Numbered from the stretch's first letter, positions 36,379 to 45,439 are shown. The stretch is DNA of 64,000 bases from Nitrospiraceae bacterium UBA2600 (GCA_002339325.1 DDKK01000031.1:28648-92647); one strand, 5' to 3'. A program made the numbers and translations. Notes: generated by a model not told the origin, from the letters alone.

Positions 36379-36387
36379 TGATATACT
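36379..36387 (+). promoter_or_regulatory. Extended -10 promoter of the bamA-lpx operon
   Basis: TGaTATACT lies about 30 nt before the bamA ATG. Unlike several other promoters here, it leaves room for a leader with a Shine-Dalgarno (GAGGTG). The -35 region is weak (TTCAAT). It separates the envelope operon from the AT-rich gene upstream. Confidence 0.45.
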
Positions 36388-36416
36388 TAAAAACTTTTAT
36401 TTATTTGAGGTGCTAT

Positions 36417-38663
36417 ATGAAAAAAATAAATATTATTCTCGTTTTTTTATTCCTTTTTTTTACAACTAATCTATACTCTCAAGAACTACCTATTGTCACT
36501 TCAATTGAAATTAAAGGACTTAAACGAATTGAAGAAGCAGCGGTAAAAAATAAAATATCTCTTAAACTTGGGGAAACTATCTCGCAGGATAAGATTTCAG
36601 AAGACATAAAGGCTATTTACAAAATGGGTTATTTTGAAGATGTAAAGGTTGACATAGAACCATTTGAAGGGGGCGTTAAGGTAATTTACTCTGTGAAAGA
36701 AAAGCCCACAATTGTAAAAGTAAGTTTTGAGGGAAATAAAGAGTATGACGAAGAAAAATTAAAAGAGGTTGTAACAATTACAGCAGGGTCTATAGCAGAT
36801 GTAACACTCATAAATGATAATGCTCTAAGATTAAAGTCTTTTTATGAATCTGAAGGTTATTATTTCGCTAAAGTAATACCTGTTTTAAAGAAGAAAACCG
36901 ATGAAGAAGTTGAATTAACTTATGTTATTGAAGAAAACAACAAGGTGAAAATAAAAGAGATTAAGTTTACTGGTAATAAGGCCATATCCAGCAGTAAAAT
37001 TAAAAAAGTCATGTCAACAACAGAGAGAAAGTTCTATTCTTTCATAACGGGAAGCGGTTTTTATAAAAAAATAGAGATGTTACAGGATATTGAAAAAATA
37101 AAAGACCTATATTACGACAATGGATATTTGAAAGTGTCTGTAGGTGAACCAAAGCTCGAATTTTCTTCAGACAAAAAATGGATGACCATAACAATACCAA
37201 TTTCAGAGGGGCCTCAATTTAAAGTAAGCTCTCTTAAGGTAACGGGAACAAAAGACAAAAAGGAAGAAGAGGATATAAAACAGTTAATCAAACTAAAAGC
37301 TGGAGATATCTTCAGTAAAGGAAAAATGAGAAAGGATATTGAAGCAATTACCTCCTACTACTCTGACAGAGGATATGCTCTTGCCTCTGTATCGCCAGAT
37401 GTAATTCCTAATGAAGAAAAAATAACCGCTGAGGTTATATACAACATTAAAACAGGAGACAAATTTACAATTGGAAGAGTTAACATAGCAGGTAATACAA
37501 AAACTATAGACAAAGTCATAAGAAGAGAAGTAAGGCTTGACGAAGGAGAAGAATACTCAGCCTCAAAGATAAACAAGAGCAAGAAGAGACTTGAAGACCT
37601 TCAGTACTTTGAAACCGTTGATATAAACCAGAAACCAGACCCAGACAAAAAAACCGTAGACCTTGATGTAACCGTTAAGGAAAAGGCCACAGGATTCTTA
37701 ACAGTCGGCGGAGGATACAGTTCAATAGACAATCTTATAGGAATGGTTGACGTAACCCAAACAAATCTTTTCGGCAGAGGTTATTCTCTAACTCTCAGAG
37801 GTGAACTCGGAGGAAAAAGCTCTTACTACACAATTGCCTTCCGAGACCCCTGGTTCATGGATAAGCCACTTCTTTTTGGATTTAATATTTACAGACAAAA
37901 AAGAGAGTATACAAACTATACAAAAGACGGTACTGGCTTGGCTATAACATTCGGAAAAAGATATGGAGAAGACTGGTCTGCATCGGTAACCTATGAAATT
38001 GAAAAATCAAAAGTTACAGACGTAGCAACCGATGCTGATACGATAATAAAGGATATGGAAGGCAATTTAATAACCAGTTCAGTGACTTTCCAAATAGTAA
38101 ACGACACCAGAGACAGCTATATTGACCCCTCAAAAGGAAGAAGGCATTCATTAAGCATTACAACAGCAGGGCTTGGTGGAGACACTGGTTTTTGGAAAAG
38201 TATGCTCGATATGGGCTGGTACATACCAGTCTTTGAAGAATCCACCCTTCACTTAAGAGGAAGAATTGGTTGGTCCGATACTCTTTTTGGAAAGAAATAT
38301 CCTCTTTATGAGAGATTCTATATTGGTGGTCTCGATACAATCAGAGGGCTCGGATATGGAGAGGCTGGACCAAAGGATAGTAAAAATGACCCGATTGGAG
38401 CTAAAAAAGCAATAATTGGAAACATAGAATACCTATTCCCTATAGTCACGGAGATGAAGCTTAAGGGGTTGATATTCTTTGACATAGGAAAGGGTTACGA
38501 TGAAGGAGAAAAGTTTGGTTCAAACATTAAGTATTCAACGGGCTTTGGCTTTAGATGGTTCTCTCCTATGGGACCAATAAAAATTGACTACGGAATCAAT
38601 CTAAACAGAAAAGAGGGTGAGTCGAAATCAAAAATTGAGTTTGGGTTTGGTTCATTTTTTTAA
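36417..38663 (+). CDS. bamA: Outer membrane protein assembly factor BamA
   Basis: The protein (748 aa from this ATG) has a signal peptide ending near LYSQ, five POTRA domains and a C-terminal beta-barrel ending in phenylalanine (GFGSFF), the outer-membrane insertion signal. It is the central subunit of the BAM machine that folds outer-membrane proteins. An upstream in-frame GTG (36378) is open, but GAGGTG lies before 36417 and the signal peptide starts there. Confidence 0.95.
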   Translation: MKKINIILVFLFLFFTTNLYSQELPIVTSIEIKGLKRIEEAAVKNKISLKLGETISQDKISEDIKAIYKMGYFEDVKVDIEPFEGGVKVIYSVKEKPTIVKVSFEGNKEYDEEKLKEVVTITAGSIADVTLINDNALRLKSFYESEGYYFAKVIPVLKKKTDEEVELTYVIEENNKVKIKEIKFTGNKAISSSKIKKVMSTTERKFYSFITGSGFYKKIEMLQDIEKIKDLYYDNGYLKVSVGEPKLEFSSDKKWMTITIPISEGPQFKVSSLKVTGTKDKKEEEDIKQLIKLKAGDIFSKGKMRKDIEAITSYYSDRGYALASVSPDVIPNEEKITAEVIYNIKTGDKFTIGRVNIAGNTKTIDKVIRREVRLDEGEEYSASKINKSKKRLEDLQYFETVDINQKPDPDKKTVDLDVTVKEKATGFLTVGGGYSSIDNLIGMVDVTQTNLFGRGYSLTLRGELGGKSSYYTIAFRDPWFMDKPLLFGFNIYRQKREYTNYTKDGTGLAITFGKRYGEDWSASVTYEIEKSKVTDVATDADTIIKDMEGNLITSSVTFQIVNDTRDSYIDPSKGRRHSLSITTAGLGGDTGFWKSMLDMGWYIPVFEESTLHLRGRIGWSDTLFGKKYPLYERFYIGGLDTIRGLGYGEAGPKDSKNDPIGAKKAIIGNIEYLFPIVTEMKLKGLIFFDIGKGYDEGEKFGSNIKYSTGFGFRWFSPMGPIKIDYGINLNRKEGESKSKIEFGFGSFF

Positions 38664-38689
38664 AATAAAATCAAAACAGGGAGGATGTA

Positions 38690-39226
38690 ATGAAGAAGAT
38701 TTTGTTGTTTTTTCTAATTTTAGGATTTATAATGACATTCTATACTCCTTCATATGCAGAATTGAAAGTTGGAGTTGTCGACCTTTACAGAGTTTTGAAT
38801 GAATCCGAAGAAGGCAAAAAAGCAGTCAATGAACTTCAAAGTATGCTTGATTCAAGACAGAAAACTTTAGAGGAAAAACAAAAGAAAATCCAGACACTTA
38901 AAGAAGAATACGACAAAAAAAAGGCAGTTCTAAGTGAAGATGCTCGAAAATCAAAGGAAGAGGAAATAGAGCGTCTCGGTAGAGAACTTCAGAGAACAGC
39001 AGCAGACTATCAGGTTGAACTTCAGAAGAAACAAAATGAAATAACCCAAAGCATGCTTAAAGAAATAAGACAAATTATCAATGACTTTGCCCAAAAAGAA
39101 GGTTATAACTTGATTTTTGAGAAAGCAGAACAATTAATAATTTACACGACAAAGGAAGTGGATATTACAGATAAAATCATTGCCCTCTTTAATCAGAAAA
39201 CCTCTACGCCTAAAGGTAAAAAATGA
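38690..39226 (+). CDS. skp: Periplasmic chaperone Skp/OmpH family
   Basis: The 178-aa protein has a signal peptide, the KVGVVDLYRVLNES strand and a long coiled-coil arm rich in Glu and Lys. Skp holds unfolded outer-membrane proteins on the way to BamA, whose gene is directly upstream. It overlaps lpxD by 4 nt. Confidence 0.88.
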   Translation: MKKILLFFLILGFIMTFYTPSYAELKVGVVDLYRVLNESEEGKKAVNELQSMLDSRQKTLEEKQKKIQTLKEEYDKKKAVLSEDARKSKEEEIERLGRELQRTAADYQVELQKKQNEITQSMLKEIRQIINDFAQKEGYNLIFEKAEQLIIYTTKEVDITDKIIALFNQKTSTPKGKK

Positions 39227-40242
39227 AATTATCCGAAATAGCTGAAATTTTTAATGGGAAAATTGAGGGAGACTCTAATATTGAAATCTCAGGTGTCAGG
39301 GGAATAGATGAGGCAGGAGAAGGAGACATAACCTATCTTGCCTCAAATAAAAACTTAGAGAAACTAAAAAATAGCAAAGCTTCTGCTGTAATTGTAAAAG
39401 AAAAAATTGAAAATTTTTCAGGAGCGCAACTAATCGTTGAATTTCCCCAGCTTGTATTTTCAAGACTTCTAAAACTTTTCTATATCAAACCCTATCAGTC
39501 TTCAGGAATAAGTGATAAAGCCTTTGTCTCGGAGAGCTCTAAAATCAGCCCGAATGTTTCAATCTATCCCTTCTCTTATATTGATGACGAGGTGGAGATA
39601 GGAGAAAACACTGTCATATACCCTTTTACCTTTATAGGAAGAGGAAGCAAAATTGGAGCTAACTGCATAATATATCCAAATGTAACAATACGAGAAGGAA
39701 CAAAAATAGGAAACAGAGTGATTATTCACTCTGGAGCAGTGATTGGTTCAGATGGTTTTGGCTATATTTTCCACGAAGGAAAGCACGAAAAAATTCCACA
39801 AATTGGAACAGTTGTGGTGGAAGATGATGTAGAGATTGGCGCAAATACATCCATTGATAGAGCTACAACTGGAGAAACTGTAATAGGAAAAGGAACCAAA
39901 ATAGACAACCTCGTTCAGATAGCTCACAATGTAAAAATCGGACAGAACTGTATATTGGTTGCACAAGTCGGTATAGCTGGAAGTTCGAAAATTGGAGATG
40001 GCTGTATACTGGCAGGACAAGTAGGAATATCAGACCATGTGGAAATCGAAGGAGGAACGATAATAACTGCCCAATCCGGCGTAATGCCTGGGAAGGTTGA
40101 AAAAGGGATTTTTTCAGGTTCTCCTATAATGCCTCATAGAGAGTGGCTAAAGTCAAATGCTATATTCCAAAAACTTCCAGAACTTTATAGAAAATTAAAA
40201 GAACTGGAGGAGAAAATAAAGAAACTGGAGGAGAAAGAATGA
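39223..40242 (+). CDS. lpxD: UDP-3-O-acylglucosamine N-acyltransferase LpxD
   Basis: LpxD adds the second acyl chain in lipid A synthesis. The 339-aa protein has the N-terminal uridine-binding domain, a left-handed beta-helix of hexapeptide repeats and the catalytic histidine in VQIAHNV. A C-terminal coiled helix ends the protein. Overlaps with both neighbours are 4 nt. Confidence 0.96.
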   Translation: MKLSEIAEIFNGKIEGDSNIEISGVRGIDEAGEGDITYLASNKNLEKLKNSKASAVIVKEKIENFSGAQLIVEFPQLVFSRLLKLFYIKPYQSSGISDKAFVSESSKISPNVSIYPFSYIDDEVEIGENTVIYPFTFIGRGSKIGANCIIYPNVTIREGTKIGNRVIIHSGAVIGSDGFGYIFHEGKHEKIPQIGTVVVEDDVEIGANTSIDRATTGETVIGKGTKIDNLVQIAHNVKIGQNCILVAQVGIAGSSKIGDGCILAGQVGISDHVEIEGGTIITAQSGVMPGKVEKGIFSGSPIMPHREWLKSNAIFQKLPELYRKLKELEEKIKKLEEKE

Positions 40243-40661
40243 TTGATATCAAAGAAATTATGAATTTTCTACCTCACAGATACCCATTTCTTTTAGTGGA
40301 CAGAATAGTTGACCTTATTCCTAATGAGAAAATCATTGGTCTAAAAAATGTAACAATTAATGAACCTTTCTTTCAGGGACATTTTCCGGGTAATCCAGTA
40401 ATGCCAGGTGTTCTAATTGTTGAGGCCATGGCACAGGTAGCAGGTGTTCTCGCCTTCAAATCGGGCATCGAAGGAAAAGGAGTTCTTTTCATGAGCATTG
40501 AAAAGGTAAAATTTCGCAAGCCTATTGTGCCAGGAGACCAGATAATATTTGAAGTAAGTGTCATGCACAGACGCAGTAATGTCTGGAAATTTTCCGGTAT
40601 AGCTAAAGTAGACGAAAAAGTAGTCACAGAAGCAGAATTTACCGCAATGGTAACAAAGTGA
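40239..40661 (+). CDS. fabZ: 3-hydroxyacyl-ACP dehydratase FabZ
   Basis: The 140-aa protein has the hot-dog fold with LPHRYPFLLVDR, the catalytic histidine in GHFPGNPVMPGV and the glutamate in EAMAQ. It dehydrates 3-hydroxyacyl-ACP in fatty acid synthesis and competes with the Lpx acyltransferases for substrate, which explains its place between lpxD and lpxA. Confidence 0.96.
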   Translation: MIDIKEIMNFLPHRYPFLLVDRIVDLIPNEKIIGLKNVTINEPFFQGHFPGNPVMPGVLIVEAMAQVAGVLAFKSGIEGKGVLFMSIEKVKFRKPIVPGDQIIFEVSVMHRRSNVWKFSGIAKVDEKVVTEAEFTAMVTK

Positions 40662-40672
40662 GGTGATACGTA

Positions 40673-41449
40673 ATGTCAAAAATCCATAAAACAGCTGTAA
40701 TTAGTCCAAAAGCAGAAATAGCCGAAGACGTTACCATAGGACCATACTGCATAATAGGTGACAGTGTTAAAATAAAAAGCGGCACAAAGCTCATAAGCAA
40801 TATCCAGATTGAGGGAATTACAGAAATAGGTGAAAACTGCACTATCTTTCCATTTACAACCATAGGCTTTCCGCCTCAGGACCTCAAATATAAGGGAGAA
40901 CCTACAGGTGTAAAGATTGGAGATAATAACACCATAAGAGAATATGTAACTATCCACAGAGCCTCTGTATCTGGAGACGGATGGACGTCAATCGGAAACA
41001 ACAACTTCATAATGGCCTATGTCCACATTGCCCATGACTGCAAAATCGGCAATTCGGTTATAATGGCCAATCTTGCAACACTGGCTGGACATGTTACTGT
41101 TGAAGATTTCGCTTTTATAGGAGGTCTTGTAGCAGTTCATCAATTTACAAGAATCGGAGCATATGCAATGGTCGGAGGATTTAGTGGCATTGGGCAGGAC
41201 ATACCGCCCTATACAATGGCCTCAGGGCCAAGGGCAAAGCTCTATGGTCTTAACACTGTTGGTTTAAAAAGAAGAGGTTTCAGCGATGAAACCATCAACA
41301 TTCTCAAAAAAGCCTATAAAATTCTTTTTAGGGACAAAATGTCTCTAAAAGAGGCAATTGAAAAGGTAAAAAAAGAACTTCCTCAAATCCCAGAGGTAAT
41401 TCATCTTTTAGATTTCATTGAGGCAAACAAAAGAGGCATATGCAGATAG
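40673..41449 (+). CDS. lpxA: UDP-N-acetylglucosamine acyltransferase LpxA
   Basis: LpxA starts lipid A synthesis by acylating UDP-GlcNAc. The 258-aa protein is a hexapeptide-repeat beta-helix with the catalytic histidine in HIAHDCKIGN and a C-terminal helical domain. It overlaps lpxI by 10 nt. Confidence 0.96.
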   Translation: MSKIHKTAVISPKAEIAEDVTIGPYCIIGDSVKIKSGTKLISNIQIEGITEIGENCTIFPFTTIGFPPQDLKYKGEPTGVKIGDNNTIREYVTIHRASVSGDGWTSIGNNNFIMAYVHIAHDCKIGNSVIMANLATLAGHVTVEDFAFIGGLVAVHQFTRIGAYAMVGGFSGIGQDIPPYTMASGPRAKLYGLNTVGLKRRGFSDETINILKKAYKILFRDKMSLKEAIEKVKKELPQIPEVIHLLDFIEANKRGICR

Positions 41450-42249
41450 GAATTATTGCAGCACAGGGCCGCCTTCCCGTATTAATAGCAAAAGAATTAA
41501 AGGAAAAAGGATTTAAGATTGCCACTATAGGACTTGAGCAACTGGCAAGTGATGAGCTTAGAGATGTAAGCGATATTTTTCAGTCCATAAACATTGGGCA
41601 GGCTGGAAAAATAATTGATTTTCTCAAAAAAAACAATATTAAAGAACTCATTCTAACGGGAAAATTCCCTAAAAATCTAATTTTTCAGAGGGAGAAAATA
41701 AAGCCCGACTTAAAAGCAATGAAAATGCTGTTTTCTGCAAGCTTAAGAGGAGACAATGAGTTATTAAAACTTATAGACAAAGAACTCCAGAAAGAAGGTA
41801 TAAAAATAGTAGAAATCGGAAAAATATGTCCTGAATTGCTAACTCCCGAGGGAGTTCTAACGAGAAGAAAGCCCACTAAAGATGAATGGAGCGACATAGA
41901 GTATGGTTTTAAAATAGCAAAAAAAATTGGAGAACTTGATATAGGTCAAACAGTTGTAGTTAAGGAGAAATCTGTAATTGCTGTAGAGGCAATTGAAGGA
42001 ACTGATGAAACTATTCTCAGAGCCGGTAAATATGTGAATGATTTTACCGTAGTAAAGACCAGCAAACCTCAGCAGGAATTAAAACTTGACCCACCAGTTG
42101 CTGGAATGGATACAATAATTATTATGAGAGAAGCTAAAGCTTCCGTATTAGCAGTTGAAGCTGGCAGAAGCCTTTTGGTAGAGAGAGAGGCATTGGTAAA
42201 AAAGGCAAATGAGCTAAATATTGCTGTAGTAGGTGTCAGTCACAGTTGA
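41440..42249 (+). CDS. lpxI: UDP-2,3-diacylglucosamine pyrophosphatase LpxI
   Basis: The 269-aa protein is the DUF1009 enzyme that does the LpxH step in bacteria lacking LpxH. It begins MQIGIIAAQGRLP and has GQTVVVKEKSVIAVEAIEGTD and the DPPVAGMDT segment holding the catalytic aspartate region. The next lipid A gene, lpxB, is expected here but is not found. Confidence 0.9.
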   Translation: MQIGIIAAQGRLPVLIAKELKEKGFKIATIGLEQLASDELRDVSDIFQSINIGQAGKIIDFLKKNNIKELILTGKFPKNLIFQREKIKPDLKAMKMLFSASLRGDNELLKLIDKELQKEGIKIVEIGKICPELLTPEGVLTRRKPTKDEWSDIEYGFKIAKKIGELDIGQTVVVKEKSVIAVEAIEGTDETILRAGKYVNDFTVVKTSKPQQELKLDPPVAGMDTIIIMREAKASVLAVEAGRSLLVEREALVKKANELNIAVVGVSHS

Positions 42250-43268
42250 ATATATTTGCCAGCATAAATGATTCTCTAAAAACGGTTCATCGAAATTATC
42301 AACTCCTATTCATCCATTTTTTATTTCTTTTTATTGCTTTTTTTGGGCTGTTTTTCATCTTAAGCATTCCCTTAGGAGTTCTCTTCGTAGTATTTGGAAT
42401 AGACCTTACAGATATCCTAAAAGGTAGCTTTATTGAAATTGTTCTTTCCTCTCTAAAACTTTTGAAAAAATTTCTTATTTTTGCAGTCATTTTTCTGTTA
42501 ACTCTATTCGTTTATCTAATTCTCGTTGCCGGTCTGTGGGTATATATTTTTTCGGGCACTCTTGGTATAATGAGTGCTTATTTACAGGAAGGTTTTCCTT
42601 TTAAACTCAGAAATTTTCACAGATTTGGCAAAAACTACTTCTGGAAAGTCGGCCTATTCAGCATATTTTCAGCATTGACTTTTATTCTAATTACAGGAGT
42701 CCTCATTTTTTTAGGAGAAATAACCTCTGAATTTGTAGAGTTAATAGGAAAATACAGCCATGCTCTTTCAACATTTTCCAGCGTCTTTATACATCTCACC
42801 CTGCTAATACTTAGCGTTTTAGCCTTTCTTCTCTGGATAACCTATTCTCTATTTGGTTTTTATGGATTCTTTATAAAAAAATTCTCTGTTCGAGAGACCA
42901 TCGTTAGAACAAAAGACATAATTATGAAAAATCCAGCTTCTCTCGGAAGAGCGGGGTTACTATTTGTAATGTACATTCTAATGGGTGGAGTGCTTCTTTC
43001 GATTGGCTCTTTGCTGGCCATTATACCTCATGTAGGAACAATAATGGCAGCAATTTATCAGTTTTTTATTCAATTTGCTCATATTTATATCAGTCTTGTT
43101 GTCCTTGCAGCATTCTTTTCATACTACATAAACTTTACTAAAGAGAACGAGGAAAGAGAACTTTCTGATAATATCTCTCTCGGAGAAGCTTCTCTGCAAG
43201 AGCCAGTTCCTCGTCAGTCAGAGAACCCACCTCAAAGTCAAATCCCTCCTCCTTCAGAGCCAGCTTAA
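42246..43268 (+). CDS. Polytopic membrane protein of unknown function
   Basis: The 340-aa protein has about six to eight hydrophobic segments and resembles in layout the membrane domain of glycerophosphodiester phosphodiesterase-like proteins, without a catalytic domain. It starts at TTG, overlapping the lpxI stop. The last 41 residues form a hydrophilic Glu/Ser/Pro-rich tail, and this is exactly the part overlapping the convergent lipoate ligase gene (131 nt). Its position suggests a role linked to lipid or LPS metabolism. Confidence 0.7.
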   Translation: MNIFASINDSLKTVHRNYQLLFIHFLFLFIAFFGLFFILSIPLGVLFVVFGIDLTDILKGSFIEIVLSSLKLLKKFLIFAVIFLLTLFVYLILVAGLWVYIFSGTLGIMSAYLQEGFPFKLRNFHRFGKNYFWKVGLFSIFSALTFILITGVLIFLGEITSEFVELIGKYSHALSTFSSVFIHLTLLILSVLAFLLWITYSLFGFYGFFIKKFSVRETIVRTKDIIMKNPASLGRAGLLFVMYILMGGVLLSIGSLLAIIPHVGTIMAAIYQFFIQFAHIYISLVVLAAFFSYYINFTKENEERELSDNISLGEASLQEPVPRQSENPPQSQIPPPSEPA

Positions 43269-43908
43269 TATTTCTCTGAAAAACCGATATATCAAAGTTG
43301 TCACACAACTCTTCTATACCAAAAATCTTATCTGCTTCTGAGGAAGAACTTTTAAAAACTGCTTTTAAAAGTTCTCTGTTCACAGTTATAGGAATAGTTC
43401 CCTGCTGAAGAAATCCGTCAGTCCATCTTTTCTGAGCAGAACCGATGATTTTTATATCTTTAAAACAGATTTCGCCAAAAGATGAAAGGGCAAAACACAG
43501 AGAACTTTTGTTGTAGCTTCTCTTTTCTCTCTTTATTTCAACGGAAATTCCTGTGAGTATAAAGGCCTTAGCGAATATTTGACTTAACGTTTCATAATTA
43601 TGAAAAAGATTTCCTCTAAACCGGCCTTCCTTTTTAGCTGAAAAGCTATAGGTTAAGTCATTGTAGTGGAGAATTCCCTTGCCTCCTGTAGGTCTTCTGA
43701 CTATGTCTATTTTCATCTGAAGGCAAGATTCGTAGTTAACTTCATCGAGCTTTTGAAACTCACCAAGAGTTATCGCCATTTTTTCCCATCCGTAGAGTCT
43801 CAAAGTAGGTGGCACAACGTCCTTCCTTACAAGGCTGCTTATTGCTTCATCAACTGCCATGTTGAAAAAAGGGTCAAAAGGCTGGTATTCGATGAGACGA
43901 ATTAGCAT
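43138..43908 (-). CDS. Lipoate-protein ligase A / octanoyltransferase (LplA/LipM) family
   Basis: The 256-aa protein has the RRPTGGKGILH motif and the DIKIIGSAQKR motif with the acyl-binding lysine. A cysteine sits in LCFALSSF, near where LipM has its catalytic cysteine, so ligase and transferase cannot be told apart. Lipoyl proteins such as GcvH need it. It is last in the nth-DUF3842-cooT run and overlaps the convergent membrane gene. Confidence 0.82.
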   Translation of the reverse strand: MLIRLIEYQPFDPFFNMAVDEAISSLVRKDVVPPTLRLYGWEKMAITLGEFQKLDEVNYESCLQMKIDIVRRPTGGKGILHYNDLTYSFSAKKEGRFRGNLFHNYETLSQIFAKAFILTGISVEIKREKRSYNKSSLCFALSSFGEICFKDIKIIGSAQKRWTDGFLQQGTIPITVNRELLKAVFKSSSSEADKIFGIEELCDNFDISVFQRNIKLALKEEGFDFEVGSLTDEELALAEKLLRERYYQKVLFPRSL

Positions 43909-43923
43909 GAATTATTTAAATGA

Positions 43924-44118
43924 TTATTCCTTTTCCTCTTCCAGAAGAATCTTGTGATTAAGTAATGACATCTCTTTTATTTTTCCCCTGAAGACCTTCT
44001 GTTCTCCAAAGATGTTGCGAAGATATATGTTTTTTCCCTCGGGTCTTAGAATGTCTACAGCTTCAAGATAAATCTCCTCTTCTCCATTTTTAATTACATA
44101 TGCATTTGCCTCACACAT
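43924..44118 (-). CDS. CooT-family nickel-binding protein
   Basis: The 64-aa protein begins MCEANAYV, the CooT signature where cysteine 2 binds Ni2+. CooT proteins help load nickel into carbon monoxide dehydrogenase. No CODH gene lies in this window. It overlaps the DUF3842 gene by 8 nt and has an AAGGAGGAG Shine-Dalgarno. Confidence 0.82.
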   Translation of the reverse strand: MCEANAYVIKNGEEEIYLEAVDILRPEGKNIYLRNIFGEQKVFRGKIKEMSLLNHKILLEEEKE

Positions 44119-44527
44119 TGAACTCCTCCTTTATATGAAGGATAAGTTTTTCCACAAGATGTGGAAGTGGTTCTTTTAAAAAGCCTACTATATCAATTCC
44201 TTCCTGATTTATTGGAAGAAGTATTTTTTTAGCCTCAGAACTTCCAATAGCCTCTGCCATTGCTGCTGTTAGTTCTCCCATCATAGCATTTGCAACTATA
44301 ATGCTGAGAGGACCAAGTATTAGATCAACTCTCTTAACATTCCATATAATCGCATTTTCGCCCGATGCGCCCTTATTTGCCTTAGCCTTCATCATGTTTG
44401 CTGTGGCTGCTGCATTTGTTCCAAGGGCGACAATCTCTATCTTATCGCCAAAGGTCTCCCTCAAAGATTTGATTATAAAACTTCCTATTCCTCCACCTTG
44501 ACCATCAATTACTGCAACTTTTAGCAT
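44111..44527 (-). CDS. DUF3842 family protein
   Basis: The 138-aa protein starts MLKVAVIDGQGGGIGS, a Rossmann-like nucleotide-binding loop, and continues with ALGTNAAATANM and a segment rich in small residues. It belongs to DUF3842, whose function is not known. Its coupling to the cooT-like gene suggests a metal-related role, which is only inference. Confidence 0.75.
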   Translation of the reverse strand: MLKVAVIDGQGGGIGSFIIKSLRETFGDKIEIVALGTNAAATANMMKAKANKGASGENAIIWNVKRVDLILGPLSIIVANAMMGELTAAMAEAIGSSEAKKILLPINQEGIDIVGFLKEPLPHLVEKLILHIKEEFNV

Positions 44528-44567
44528 AACGTTAAGATTAGTAAATTTTATAGATAAATGTCAAACT

Positions 44568-45200
44568 CTAAAGCTTACTGCCTGGACAGATATCATTCAA
44601 TGGACATTTAGAGTGTTGTGGATTTTTAGCTTTACAAATCTCTCTTCCGAGCATTATGAGAAGATGAGATATCTCTCCCCAGTATTCACGAGGGGTTATC
44701 TCCATTAAATCTCTTTCAATTTTTTCTGGGTCGGTGTTTTCTGTAAGACCCAAGAGCTTTGAAATTCTCTTTACATGCGTATCAACAGCAATCCCCTCAT
44801 TAATTCCATAAGCGTTCCACAATACTATGTTGGCAGTTTTTCTTCCCACGCCTGGCAGAGTTATCAATTCATCAATCCTTTTTGGGACTTCACCATTAAA
44901 ACGGTCAATTAACTCTTTTGCCAGATTTTTGATGTACTTGGCTTTATTTTTGTAATAATTAATGCTTCTGATATCACTCTCAAGTTCGCCTTCTGCTGCG
45001 TTTGCATAGTCAGAGGCAGTTTTGTATTTTCTGAAAAGCTTCTCCGTAACCTTGTTAACATTAACATCTGTTGTCTGAGCAGAAAGTATGGTTGCAATCA
45101 ATAAATCTAAAGGAGATGTAAAATTAAGAGCTGTTTTTACATTTGGATATCTCTTTTGAAGCCTTCTTATTATTTCAAGAATTTTTTCTCTCTTGTCCAT
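44568..45200 (-). CDS. nth: Endonuclease III with a Cys-to-His change in the 4Fe-4S motif
   Basis: Nth removes oxidised pyrimidines from DNA. The 210-aa protein has the helix-hairpin-helix LPGVGRKTA with the catalytic lysine and VDTHVKR with the catalytic aspartate. The C-terminal cluster motif reads C189-x6-H196-x2-C199-x5-C205, where the family has four cysteines at exactly this spacing. The codon is CAC, so the second ligand is histidine. Confidence 0.93.
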   Translation of the reverse strand: MDKREKILEIIRRLQKRYPNVKTALNFTSPLDLLIATILSAQTTDVNVNKVTEKLFRKYKTASDYANAAEGELESDIRSINYYKNKAKYIKNLAKELIDRFNGEVPKRIDELITLPGVGRKTANIVLWNAYGINEGIAVDTHVKRISKLLGLTENTDPEKIERDLMEITPREYWGEISHLLIMLGREICKAKNPQHSKCPLNDICPGSKL

Positions 45201-45286
45201 ATTCAGCTCAATGAAAAATTATATCACAATTCTTAAAAAGTTTTCTTTTCTTAATACAAACAGAAGGCCTTTCAATAATTAAGAGT

Positions 45287-45324
45287 CATTATTGATAAAG
45301 TTCATTTAGAAATGATTAATAATG
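45287..45324. repeat. Nested inverted repeat in the nth-chemoreceptor intergenic region
   Basis: CATTATT (45287-45293) pairs with AATAATG (45318-45324), and inside it TCATTT (45302-45307) pairs with AAATGA (45310-45315). It lies between the divergent nth and chemoreceptor genes. It may be an operator or a weak hairpin; there is no T-tail in either direction. Confidence 0.4.
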
Positions 45325-45411
45325 TTACCAAAATAAACAAAATTAAGTTGCCAAAAGTAACACAAATAAGTTTCCGCTTAGCAAACACATTGAAAATAAA
45401 TGAAAATTATC

Positions 45412-45439
45412 TTGGCATTAAATTTGTGTAGATTATTCT
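45412..45439 (+). promoter_or_regulatory. Promoter of the chemoreceptor gene
   Basis: TTGGCA (45412-45417) and TATTCT (45434-45439) are 16 bp apart, a fair sigma-70 match. The same DNA also reads TGGCAT-N5-TTGTG (45413-45428), close to a sigma-54 site but with GT in place of the -12 GC. The sigma-70 reading is safer. A 25-nt leader with GGGAGG precedes the gene. Confidence 0.4.

Noticed and set aside
36378..36416. Upstream GTG start for bamA
   Set aside because: It precedes the signal peptide with unrelated residues and lies in the promoter; GAGGTG marks the ATG at 36417.
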